A program made the position numbers and the translations under genes. A stretch of 64,000 nt of DNA from Halobellus clavatus (lineage in GTDB: Archaea > Halobacteriota > Halobacteria > Halobacteriales > Haloferacaceae), in NCBI RefSeq assembly GCF_900107195.1, contig NZ_FNPB01000010.1, positions 1 through 64,000 of the forward strand. The letters run 5' to 3'. Below, in pieces: positions 33,294-40,967 of the stretch. The notes beneath the pieces are model-generated. The model saw only the letters and a list, made by a program, of their open reading frames with translations. It searched no databases and was not told the DNA's origin. The stretch's first letter is position 1. Every line of letters starts with the position of its first letter.

Positions 33294-33352
33294 GATCGAT
33301 GTCTTCCCGTTTCACTCGGGAGTGGTTAGATCGATGTCTTCCCGTTTCACTC
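33294..33352. repeat. 24-bp tandem repeat at the 3' end of the mptE-like gene
   Basis: gatcgatgtcttcccgtttc followed by actc occurs at 33294-33317 and 33329-33352, a period of 35 bp. Copy 2 overlaps the last codons and stop (33347) of the mptE-like gene, and both copies are flanked by a gtcgac-type context, so the gene's 3' end has been copied once downstream. Confidence 0.85.
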
Positions 33353-34030
33353 CGGGTCGACTGGATCGATAGCCTCCCGCCTCCCGTCGAGGACACCGAA
33401 CCGCTCGTCGCGGCGGCGCTCCAGGTACTGAAGGAGTCGTTCGGCCCAGCGGAGTTTGGCCGCCTTCGCGTCGTCGACGGTCGGGTCGTCGAAGTCCCAG
33501 CCGACGAAGCGGAGGGCAGCCGCGCCGAACTCGTCGGCCAGGAACGCCGCCCGGTCGCCGTCGGTGAAGCCGCCGAAGTTGTAGACGGTCGGAATCGGCT
33601 CGGCTTGCGTGGTCGCGAGAACGTGCGCCTGGTCACAGCGCGGCGTCCACTCCTCGACCAGGGCGAGGTTGTCCCCGTGGGCGTGTGCCGCGACGGGCGT
33701 CCCCTCCTGGGAGAGGGTCACGGCCGTCTCGGGGTTCTTGTCGAGATCCGTCACCAGGAGGTCGAGATCGTAGCCCGCCTCGCGGACGACGTCGCCGGCA
33801 GTCGAGGCCGCGAAGATCAGGTCGGCGTCGGCGACGCGGTCGATTTCGGCTTCGAGGCTTGGGGCGGCACCGACGATCGCGACTGTCGATCCGGCGCAAT
33901 CGAGACGGTCGAGGTCGAAGGGGGTCGCGTACTGCGCGATGGCGTCGCGGGCGCGCTCGTCGCCGTCGCGGGGGTACCCGAACGCTGCGAGAATCGACTC
34001 GTAGATCGGTTCCCACGCTTCGAAGCGCAT
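33347..34030 (-). CDS. mptE: MptE-like 6-hydroxymethylpterin diphosphokinase (DUF115)
   Basis: 227 residues. VAIVGAAPSLEAEIDRV, FAASTAGDVV, LLVTDLDKNPETAV and FVGWDFDDP match the archaeal MptE/DUF115 family, which diphosphorylates 6-hydroxymethyl-7,8-dihydropterin on the way to folate or methanopterin-type cofactors. The ATG at 34030 is preferred over a frame open to 34075. A DHPS-like gene lies upstream on the same strand, giving a pathway link. The last codons are part of a tandem duplication at 33294-33352. Confidence 0.9.
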   Translation of the reverse strand: MRFEAWEPIYESILAAFGYPRDGDERARDAIAQYATPFDLDRLDCAGSTVAIVGAAPSLEAEIDRVADADLIFAASTAGDVVREAGYDLDLLVTDLDKNPETAVTLSQEGTPVAAHAHGDNLALVEEWTPRCDQAHVLATTQAEPIPTVYNFGGFTDGDRAAFLADEFGAAALRFVGWDFDDPTVDDAKAAKLRWAERLLQYLERRRDERFGVLDGRREAIDPVDPE

Positions 34031-34270
34031 CGTTACCACTCTCCGGCATAACGGTGCGAGTCGGAATGGCACCAAGTACCCCTACCCGCGTGCCCTTCCG
34101 ACTTCCAGTGCGTCGATTCCGATGGGTTCATCATAAGTTTTCCCGTGTTCTGATGGCGCTGACACGGCGACACGGGTCGTCAGATGCCCGTTCGTGACAC
34201 GAACGTTCATATTCTCGTCTGTCGTCGGCGACGGACGCCCGGGTCGCACTGCGACGCCGCAGGCTGTCTC

Positions 34271-35497
34271 TCATTCGACGTGGGCGGTGATCGTTTCGAG
34301 CGCGTTCGCCACGCCGGCGGAGCACTGACGCTCGTCCGCGTCGAGTGCCGCGAGTGCCCGCGGGGTCCCGAAGAGCAGGGCCGCGCGGCCCCCGTCGGCG
34401 TCGACCTGCCCGCCGTCGCTGCGAGGCGCTGCATTCGCCGCGCCGTCGGTGGGCTCGACGGCCTCGCCCGTCACGACGGTTGCACCCGCAGCGGCGGCGG
34501 CCGTCGACAGCGCGCCGACGTCGCCGTCCGAGAGTCCCCCGAGTTCGAACACCCGCACGACGGCCTCGGTGCCGAGGCGCTCGTCGTCGGTAGCGCCGAT
34601 TCGTGCGAGGTGACGCTCGGCCTCCCGCGGCGTGGTCACGTCGAGTTCTTCGACCGCGACGTCGCCGCTGCCGCGTTCGCGGATCCGCGAGCGGGCGAAC
34701 TCGTGGCCGATCAGGGCCGCGTCTCTCGTCTCGGCGACGTCGTGCGTCCGGATCACGTGCGCCCCGCGTTCGACCGCCATCGAGGTCGCCGCCAGCGAGA
34801 CCGGGAGTGCCTCCTCGGTATCGCGACCGGCGACCGCTCGGAGGAAGTTCTTCCGATTGATCGAGACGAGAATGGGATAGCCGAGTCCGCGGAACTCCCG
34901 CAGCCGCCGGAACGTCTCTCGATCGTCCGCGAGCGTCTTCTCTTCGGACCAGCCGCCGAAGGCCGGATCGACGAGGGTCTTGTCGGTGAACCCGTTGAGC
35001 GAGAGCGCGTCATAAATATCGTCGACGTCCTCGATCGCGCCCGGGCGTGTCAGATCCGGCGGTGACGCCATCTTCGCGACCGCCACGTCGCGCTCCGCAC
35101 AGACCCGTGGCATCTCCGGATCCGCGAATCCGCAGATGTCGTTGACCATGTCGAAGCCGCGATCGAGGGCCGCCTCCGCGACCTCGTGGTACCGCGTCTC
35201 GATCGAGAAGACGGCGTCGCCGGAGACGCTTTCGAGGGTCTCGACGGCGGTATCGAGCCGCTCGAGTTCGCCCTCGGCGGAGAGAACCTCGAAGCGCTTG
35301 TTCGCGGATTCGAGGCCGACATCGACGATGTCTGCGCCCTGTTCGATGAGTTCCTCGTCGACGTAGGCGGCGGCCTCGCCCGGGTCGTCGAAGACGCTCG
35401 GATCGTACGGCGACTCCTTCGAGACGTTCAGTACGCCCATAATCCGCGGCGGGTGTTCGTCACCGATCGGCAGTCCGGCGGCGTCGACAGTTCGCAT
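34271..35497 (-). CDS. Dihydropteroate synthase-like protein with C-terminal extension
   Basis: 408 residues. The TIM barrel of DHPS is recognised from PRIMGVLNVSKES, ADIVDVGLESANKRF, FDMVNDICGF, LVSINRKNF and AHVIRTHDV. In true DHPS the loop reads GGEST-RPG and binds the p-aminobenzoate side; here it is GLESANKRF, so the substrate may differ. About 120 residues beyond residue 285 (alanine-rich, with a helix-strand pattern) are extra compared with bacterial enzymes of about 280. It probably condenses a pterin with an aryl amine in tetrahydrofolate synthesis. Start ATG 35497. Confidence 0.85.
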   Translation of the reverse strand: MRTVDAAGLPIGDEHPPRIMGVLNVSKESPYDPSVFDDPGEAAAYVDEELIEQGADIVDVGLESANKRFEVLSAEGELERLDTAVETLESVSGDAVFSIETRYHEVAEAALDRGFDMVNDICGFADPEMPRVCAERDVAVAKMASPPDLTRPGAIEDVDDIYDALSLNGFTDKTLVDPAFGGWSEEKTLADDRETFRRLREFRGLGYPILVSINRKNFLRAVAGRDTEEALPVSLAATSMAVERGAHVIRTHDVAETRDAALIGHEFARSRIRERGSGDVAVEELDVTTPREAERHLARIGATDDERLGTEAVVRVFELGGLSDGDVGALSTAAAAAGATVVTGEAVEPTDGAANAAPRSDGGQVDADGGRAALLFGTPRALAALDADERQCSAGVANALETITAHVE

Positions 35498-35615
35498 ATA
35501 CGTTGCTTGGGCGGCGGACACATATACTGACTGGCAGCGGCGGGGGGTCGCGGTCGATTCGACGACGCCGGATCGACCCCGGCGCATTTTAGCCGTGCGA
35601 CAACAACCGCCGCGT

Positions 35616-35921
35616 ATGCCGAAGCCCAAAACCGAGTTCGAGACGCTCTATCCGTACCGGCTCTACGAGCCCGAAGACCTCCTCGATCCCGAGTTGATGT
35701 ACACCGTGCCCGAGATCGCGCGCCTCCTCCAGGGGCTCGATCCGGACGCCGAACTCGATCCCGACACCGAGGCGCAACTCATCCGGTGGACGGTCCCGTG
35801 GCTGATGGCACATACCGACGATCTGGTGATCAACGATCCCGTCGGCGACGAACCGGGCTACTTCGGACTCGTCCACGACGAGCATCCGCCCGAGGAGATT
35901 CCCGAGGACGCCGACGAGTAG
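35616..35921 (+). CDS. Small conserved haloarchaeal protein (DUF5827-like)
   Basis: 101 residues, acidic, beginning MPKPKTEFETLYPYRLYEP and containing ELMYTVPEIARLLQGLDPDA. I associate this pattern with an uncharacterised haloarchaeal family, DUF5827, with moderate certainty. There is no signal peptide or membrane helix. It converges on the MBL-fold gene and starts 118 nt from the DHPS-like gene, which is divergent. Confidence 0.75.
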   Translation: MPKPKTEFETLYPYRLYEPEDLLDPELMYTVPEIARLLQGLDPDAELDPDTEAQLIRWTVPWLMAHTDDLVINDPVGDEPGYFGLVHDEHPPEEIPEDADE

Positions 35922-35993
35922 GTATCGACGTAGCAGAGCGTCCTCACAGCCCTCCACAGCGCGTCCGCCGCGGCGACTGTCGTGGCCGACACC

Positions 35994-36572
35994 TCATCCC
36001 ATCCGGGCTGCCTGTCGGGCCAGTTCGACGTCGGCGAGCGGGTCTTCGACGATGCTCGGGCCGTGCCCGACGTGCAGCGCCGTCAGATTCGCCTCGACGG
36101 CCTCGTACAGCGCGTCGATGCTCTCGATGATCGTCTCGCGGTCGCCGCCCTCGAGATCGGTCCGGCCGAAGCCGCCGTTCTCGAAGACCAGGTCGCCGGC
36201 GAAACAGACGCCGGACGCCGGCGAATAAAAGCAGAGGTGGTCGGGCTTGTGTCCGGGCGTGTGCAGCGCCTCGTAGTCGTCGTCGCCGAGCGGAACGCGG
36301 TCCCCGTCGTCGACGACCGTGTCGACGTGTTCGTTCGTGGGGTCGAACCCCCAGGTCTCCACGTCGAACGCCGAGCGGATCGCCGGGAGGTTTTCGACGT
36401 GGTCCGGGTGCGTGTGCGTGAGGTAGATCCGATCTAGGTCGTCGACGTGCTCGTCGATGCGGCTGACGACGTCGAAGTTCGACCCGGCATCGACGAGCGC
36501 CGTCGTCTCACCGGTCACCAGGAACACGTTCGAGGTAAACGCGCGGACGCTCCGAGCGAGGTTGTGAATCAC
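35994..36572 (-). CDS. MBL-fold metallo-hydrolase
   Basis: 192 residues. The zinc-binding signature is LTHTHPDHVEN, followed by LHTPGHKPDHLCF, FAGDLVF and LHVGHGPSI, the standard glyoxalase II/beta-lactamase fold order. Substrate unknown; possibilities include hydroxyacylglutathione-like thioesters or other esters. The chosen GTG at 36572 gives VIHNLARSVRAFTSNVFLV; a longer frame to 37025 is an artefact of the neighbouring gene's antisense. Confidence 0.88.
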   Translation of the reverse strand: MIHNLARSVRAFTSNVFLVTGETTALVDAGSNFDVVSRIDEHVDDLDRIYLTHTHPDHVENLPAIRSAFDVETWGFDPTNEHVDTVVDDGDRVPLGDDDYEALHTPGHKPDHLCFYSPASGVCFAGDLVFENGGFGRTDLEGGDRETIIESIDALYEAVEANLTALHVGHGPSIVEDPLADVELARQAARMG

Positions 36573-36686
36573 GCCCGTCACTACTCGCGTGCCCGACTTC
36601 GCTCTTTCCTCTTTCCTCTTTCTGCGCGACGGGTGCCGTCTTCGCCGGTCCGTGTGCTTTTGTGTGCTCGCAGCGACGACACCGAC

Positions 36687-37196
36687 GTGTACCGGAAGGG
36701 TCACTACGGCGTCTCGTTGCTGGTCTTTGCGCCCATCGCCTTCGTGCTGCTGTCGTTCGAGCAGGTCGACCTCGCCGTCATCACCGGGGCGGTGATGCTC
36801 TGGCTGGCGATGCTGCCCGACGTCGACCACCGGGTGCCGGGGATCGCCCATCGCGGGCCGACTCACTCGCTGGCGTTCGCCGCGCTCGTCGGAGCGGCCT
36901 TCGGCGGCGCTGGCGTCGTCCTCTCGGGCGCACTGGGTGATCCACTCACCGGCGTCGCGTTCGTCGGAGGAGTCTCGGTCGGCGTCCTCGGGTTTTCGAT
37001 CGGCGCGCTCACCGTCGTCGCACACCTCCTCGGCGACGCACTCACTCCCGCGGGGGTGAACTTTCTGTGGCCGCTGTCGGGGCGAACGTACTCGCTCTCA
37101 CTCTGGACTGCCGACAACACCGTCGCCAACTACGGGCTGTTTGCGGTCGGCATCTTCGCGACGGGCGCGGGCGCGTATCTCGGAGTCGCGCTGTGA
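36687..37196 (+). CDS. YdjM-like membrane metal-dependent hydrolase (DUF457)
   Basis: 169 residues from a GTG at 36687 (VYRKGHYGVSLL). Four or five hydrophobic helices carry MLPDVDHRVPGIAHRGPTHS and HLLGDALTPAGV, the H/D-rich motifs of the YdjM/DUF457 family of inner-membrane proteins that resemble metal-dependent hydrolases. Activity unknown; some relatives are linked to LexA regulation or lipid turnover. It is divergent from the MBL gene, with starts about 115 bp apart. Confidence 0.85.
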   Translation: MYRKGHYGVSLLVFAPIAFVLLSFEQVDLAVITGAVMLWLAMLPDVDHRVPGIAHRGPTHSLAFAALVGAAFGGAGVVLSGALGDPLTGVAFVGGVSVGVLGFSIGALTVVAHLLGDALTPAGVNFLWPLSGRTYSLSLWTADNTVANYGLFAVGIFATGAGAYLGVAL

Positions 37197-37225
37197 CCGG
37201 CCTCCGGGGTCGATAACGTCACAAG

Positions 37226-37233
37226 GCTTATTT
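37226..37233 (+). promoter_or_regulatory. TATA box of the cold-shock gene
   Basis: cttattta lies 27-34 nt before the ATG at 37260, supporting a leaderless or very short-leader message. Confidence 0.6.
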
Positions 37234-37259
37234 ACCATCTTCTCGTTGGGGCAAGTGCA

Positions 37260-37454
37260 ATGGCGAAAGGTACGGTTGCGTTCTTTAACGACACAGGCGG
37301 ATACGGTTTCATCGAAAGCGAGGACTCTGAGGAGGACGTCTTCTTCCACATGGAGGACGTCGGCGGCCCGGACCTCGAAGAAGGACAGGAAGTGGAGTTC
37401 GACATCGAGCAGGCCGACAAGGGCCCGCGCGCGACGAACCTCCAGCGCCTGTAA
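37260..37454 (+). CDS. cspA: Cold-shock protein (CspA family)
   Basis: 64 residues forming a single OB-fold cold-shock domain. It starts MAKGTVAFFNDTGGYGFIES, with RNP1 (GGYGFIES) and RNP2 (VFFHMED) RNA-binding motifs. It binds single-stranded nucleic acid as an RNA chaperone. The ATG at 37260 is preceded by a TATA box with leaderless spacing. It stands alone, facing away from the photolyase gene that follows on the other strand. Confidence 0.97.
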   Translation: MAKGTVAFFNDTGGYGFIESEDSEEDVFFHMEDVGGPDLEEGQEVEFDIEQADKGPRATNLQRL

Positions 37455-37553
37455 GGACGCACCACGGAAGCGGTACTGCAGTCGGCGATCCAGTCGAGTC
37501 TCACCACGATTCTACATTTCTCACGCTCTGAGCGGAGGCCACGTCCAGCGCGA

Positions 37554-39080
37554 TCACAACGTACCCGAATCAGCGCGCTCGCGCAGTTCCGCCGCGCGCT
37601 CCCGGATCTCGGCCCATTCCGCGTCGTCCTTTCGGTCGACGTGTGAGTACATCAGTCCCATCCGTCCTGTGCCGCGGAGGGTCTCCTCGTTGCGGTCGAG
37701 GAAGTCCCAGTACAGCGCGTTGAATGGACAGGCGTTCTCCCCAGTCGTCTTCGTCTTCGCGTACGCGCAGTTCGCACAGTGATCGCTCATTCCGTCGATG
37801 TAGTTCGCCGAGGCGGCGTAGGGTTTCGACGAGAGCACGTCGGTACCGAACGACCCCATCCCGACGACGTTCGGTGTCGTCACCCAGTGGTAGGCGTCGA
37901 CGAAGCCGAGGTGGAACCACTCGTTGAGTTCGGCGGGTTCGACGCCGTACAGCAGTGCGAAGTTCGAAAGCACCATCAGCCGCTCGATGTGGTGAGCGTA
38001 CCCTCGCTGGCGGACGTGCCCGACGGCTTCCGAGAGGCACTCCATCTCGGTGTCGGCGTCCCAGTACAGCGGCGGCAGCGACGCCGTCTGCTCGAGTTGA
38101 TTCGCCGTCGCCAACTCGGGCATCGACCGGCGGTAGACGTGCCGCATAAACTCCCGCCAGCCGATCACCTGCCGGACGAACCCCTCGACACTGTTGAGCG
38201 GCGCGTCGCCCGATTCGTAGGCCTCGAGGACCGGCTCGACGACCGCCTCCGCGCGGAGGAGCCCGAGATTCATCGCGGCCGAGAGCAGCGAGTGGCTCAT
38301 CGCCCACTCGTCGGTGCGCATCGCGTCCTGGTACGCGCCGAACTCAGAGAGCCGTTCGGAGACGAAGTGATCGAGCGCGCGCTCGGCGGCCGCGCGGGTG
38401 ACCGGCCAGACGAACGGCTCCGGTTCGCCCCAGTGGTCGTCGTAGCGTTCGGTGACGAACTCCTGGACGTCTTCGGTGATTCCATCGGGCTCGAACCGCG
38501 GGACGCTGGGCGGCGTCCAGTCGGAGGGCGGCGTCTCCCTGTTCTCGTCGTCGTAGTTCCACTCGCCGCCGACCGGATCGGCTCCCTCCATCAGGATCCC
38601 CGTCTCCCGGCGAACGTGGCGGTACCACGCCTCTTGCCGATAGCTCCCGATGTCGTCCCCCTCGGTCCCCGAATCGGCCCGACCGTCGGCCCACTCGTCG
38701 AAGAACGCGCGATCGGTCAGAAACAGGTCGTTCTCGACAAGCGTGAGGGTCCCCCCACGCTCCTCGACGAGGCGGCGGCGTCGCTCGTCGGCGCCGTGGC
38801 TCGGAGACCGGATCCCGACGAGATCGTCCTCTGGGTTCGCCGCGAAGTACCGATCTAGCCCTTCACCGAACGTCTCGGCTTCGAGGTAAGTGACCTCGTA
38901 CCCGCGTTCGCGGAGCGCATCGCGGAAGTGGCGCATCGCGCTGAACACCAGCGTGAGCTTCTGCGGGTGGTAGCGCTTCCGTTCTGCGAACGCGTGCGCC
39001 TCGATGAGCAGGACGTGGTCCGCCGATGCGAGCGCCGCGGTCTCAGGGTGCAGTTGATCGCCCAGGAGCCAGACGGTCAT
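37554..39080 (-). CDS. Iron-sulfur photolyase/cryptochrome (PhrB/CryB family, likely (6-4) repair)
   Basis: 508 residues. N-terminal VWLLGDQLHPETAAL, then a helical FAD domain with GWREFMRHVYR and YAHHIERLMVLSN. Four cysteines are placed as in the FeS family: one in TEMECLSEA, two in DHCANC and one in ENACPF, predicting a [4Fe-4S] cluster. Members of this group repair (6-4) photoproducts. The ATG at 39080 is used; an upstream frame to 39215 gives a low-complexity tail. With the class I photolyase at 31775 it would cover both major UV lesions. Confidence 0.94.
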   Translation of the reverse strand: MTVWLLGDQLHPETAALASADHVLLIEAHAFAERKRYHPQKLTLVFSAMRHFRDALRERGYEVTYLEAETFGEGLDRYFAANPEDDLVGIRSPSHGADERRRRLVEERGGTLTLVENDLFLTDRAFFDEWADGRADSGTEGDDIGSYRQEAWYRHVRRETGILMEGADPVGGEWNYDDENRETPPSDWTPPSVPRFEPDGITEDVQEFVTERYDDHWGEPEPFVWPVTRAAAERALDHFVSERLSEFGAYQDAMRTDEWAMSHSLLSAAMNLGLLRAEAVVEPVLEAYESGDAPLNSVEGFVRQVIGWREFMRHVYRRSMPELATANQLEQTASLPPLYWDADTEMECLSEAVGHVRQRGYAHHIERLMVLSNFALLYGVEPAELNEWFHLGFVDAYHWVTTPNVVGMGSFGTDVLSSKPYAASANYIDGMSDHCANCAYAKTKTTGENACPFNALYWDFLDRNEETLRGTGRMGLMYSHVDRKDDAEWAEIRERAAELRERADSGTL

Positions 39081-39320
39081 CGTATCAGTGTCTGACGCTG
39101 GAGACAAAACCGCCACGGCCGTCGGGCCTCGCGGGACCGCAGAGTTCGAGTGGTGGAGCCGCCCGCTTTCCCCGTGGTGATGCGTGTCACCCCGCGGTGC
39201 TGAGATCGGCAGCAAACGCGCCGGTGCGCCCCGTTCGTTGCTGATAAGCGTGACCGGTCACTCACGCTGCCGTAGGGCAAGAATTTAGATGGCTGGCCCC
39301 GAGACCTACAATAGATCGAT

Positions 39321-39932
39321 ATGGACGGCGCTACTCCCCGAATCCTCGTCGTCGAAGACGAGCCTGACTTGGCAGAACTCTACGCCATCTATCTCTCGGA
39401 CACATACGATGTGGAGACGGCGACCGACGGCACGACCGCACTCGACGTGGTCGACGACGACGTCGACATCGTGTTGCTCGACCGTCGGATGCCTGATCTG
39501 ACTGGCGACGAAGTCCTCGAGGAGATCCGCGCTCGCGGGATCGACGCGCAGGTGGCGATGATCACCGCGGTCGAACCCGACACAGACATTGTCGAGATGC
39601 CGTTCGACGACTACCTCGTCAAGCCCGTCACCCAAGAGGACCTCCACAGCCTCGTCGAGGTGCTCCTCCGCCGAGCGAACTACGACGACCGTTCCCAAGA
39701 GTTCTTTCGCCTCGCCTCGAAGAAGGCCGCGCTCGAATCCGCCCCGGACGTCTCAGTCGAGGAGGAAGACGAGTATCAGGAACTCACCGATCGGATGGAA
39801 GAGATCCGCGACGAACTCGACGATACCCTCGCGGACCTGAGCGACGACGACTTCCGCGACGCGTTCGCCTCGTTCCCCGACGGCGAGGCCGACGCCGATT
39901 TCGACGACCTGGATTCGGATCCCTCGTTCTGA
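39321..39932 (+). CDS. HalX-domain response regulator (second)
   Basis: 203 residues. Receiver with acidic E12-D13, phospho-acceptor D54 in IVLLDRRMPDLTGDE, lysine in LVKPVT, then a HalX coiled region (QEFFRLASKKAALE...). It is highly similar to the regulator at 21508 but has a longer acidic tail ending DLDSDPSF. An aatttaga TATA-like element is at 39281-39288. No kinase is next to it. Confidence 0.93.
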   Translation: MDGATPRILVVEDEPDLAELYAIYLSDTYDVETATDGTTALDVVDDDVDIVLLDRRMPDLTGDEVLEEIRARGIDAQVAMITAVEPDTDIVEMPFDDYLVKPVTQEDLHSLVEVLLRRANYDDRSQEFFRLASKKAALESAPDVSVEEEDEYQELTDRMEEIRDELDDTLADLSDDDFRDAFASFPDGEADADFDDLDSDPSF

Positions 39933-40001
39933 CGCCATCTCATCGCGGCCGCGCCCGCTATCCGCTGAGCCGCCTCGCACCTCACGGCCGAGCGGCCCCG
40001 G

Positions 40002-40799
40002 TCACCGACGACTGCCCGGTTGCGGATCGACGTGCGCGGGGGCGAGCAGATCCTCGATGCGCTGTTCGTCGAGCCACTCGAGGAGGTGTGCTAACTGTGT
40101 CGCGGCGGCATCGAAGAGCTCCGCCCCGATCTCGGGGGTCGCGTCCGTCTGATCGCCGAAGACGCCGCTCTCTGAGTTCTCGACCGCGTCGTAGAACGTC
40201 CGCGCGCCGTGTCGGTTCAGATGCTCGGCGTTTTCGACGTCGACGATGCCGCCGTCGCGGGCGGCCTCGAACTCCTCCTCGCGGACTAACTCGGGCGCGA
40301 GGTGCTGGATCATCGCGGTCTCTTTCGGTCCCCCGTGCGGGCCGTTGTGCTCGAAGGCCTCGTCGACGAGTTCGGGGATCGACTCGTCCCACATCCACTC
40401 GACGGCGTAGATCGTGCCGTCGTCGCGGAGGCGCCGACCGACCTCCCGCAGGTGTTCGACGTTGCCGCCGTGGGCGTTGACGAAGACGACGCGGTCGATG
40501 CCGTGGTACGCGAGGTTCCGCGTGAACGACTCGACGTAGTCGCGGAACGCCGGCGGATCGACCCACATCGTGCCGTGGAACTGCCGGTGGTGCGGGCTGA
40601 CACCGACGTTCACCGTCGGCGTACAGAGGTAGCCGGTCCGGTCAGCGGCCTCACGGGCGAGTCCCTCCGCGATGAGGTGATCCGTCGCGAGCGGGAGGTG
40701 CGGGCCGTGCTGTTCGGTCGACCCCAGCGGCACAATCGCGACCGATTCCTCGGCGACGTAGTCTCCGAGTTCGGGCCACGTCTGGTCTGCGACGTACAT
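40002..40799 (-). CDS. Creatininase-family amidohydrolase (ArfB-like)
   Basis: 265 residues. PLGSTEQHGPHLPLATDH carries the metal-binding E, H and D residues, VNAHGGN is the second metal region, and HGGPKETAM gives the catalytic-side glutamate. The family includes creatininase, mycofactocin peptidase and the archaeal ArfB formamide hydrolase of riboflavin and F420 biosynthesis; in an archaeon ArfB is the most likely role, but the sequence cannot separate these. Start ATG 40799; longer frame to 40838 not supported. Confidence 0.85.
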   Translation of the reverse strand: MYVADQTWPELGDYVAEESVAIVPLGSTEQHGPHLPLATDHLIAEGLAREAADRTGYLCTPTVNVGVSPHHRQFHGTMWVDPPAFRDYVESFTRNLAYHGIDRVVFVNAHGGNVEHLREVGRRLRDDGTIYAVEWMWDESIPELVDEAFEHNGPHGGPKETAMIQHLAPELVREEEFEAARDGGIVDVENAEHLNRHGARTFYDAVENSESGVFGDQTDATPEIGAELFDAAATQLAHLLEWLDEQRIEDLLAPAHVDPQPGSRR

Positions 40800-40851
40800 A
40801 CCGAGCGGTAGACGTGAAGCCTCAAGAAGGTACGCCACCCGGCGGATCGCA

Positions 40852-40967
40852 GGTCGGGTCGACGCAGTCTGGGGTTATTCGATCGCGATCGGACCGGTGC
40901 AATCCGAAGTTATCCGGTCGGGGTCGAGTCGGCGCAGTCCGGAGTTATTCGACCGCGGTCGGACCGG
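40852..40967. repeat. Imperfect tandem repeat at the 3' end of the bactofilin-like gene
   Basis: A block gcagtc-t/c-gg-g/a-gttattcga followed by cgcg-a/g-tcggaccgg occurs at 40864-40897 and 40934-40967, with a weaker partial copy (gcaatccgaagttatccggt) between them at about 40900-40918. Copy 2 encodes the last residues GPTAVE and stop (40945) of the gene; copy 1 would encode GPIAIE and a stop. The gene's end has been duplicated downstream. Confidence 0.8.

Noticed and set aside
31832-34051. A 739-codon open frame on the plus strand over the photolyase and mptE-like genes
   Set aside because: It is antisense to two clearly recognised genes and its translation is arginine/valine/glycine-rich with no domain; long antisense frames are common in GC-rich haloarchaeal DNA.
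40852-40967. Repeats at the end of the bactofilin-like gene considered as a CRISPR array
   Set aside because: Only two full copies and one degenerate copy, of gene-derived sequence, without regular spacers or cas genes.
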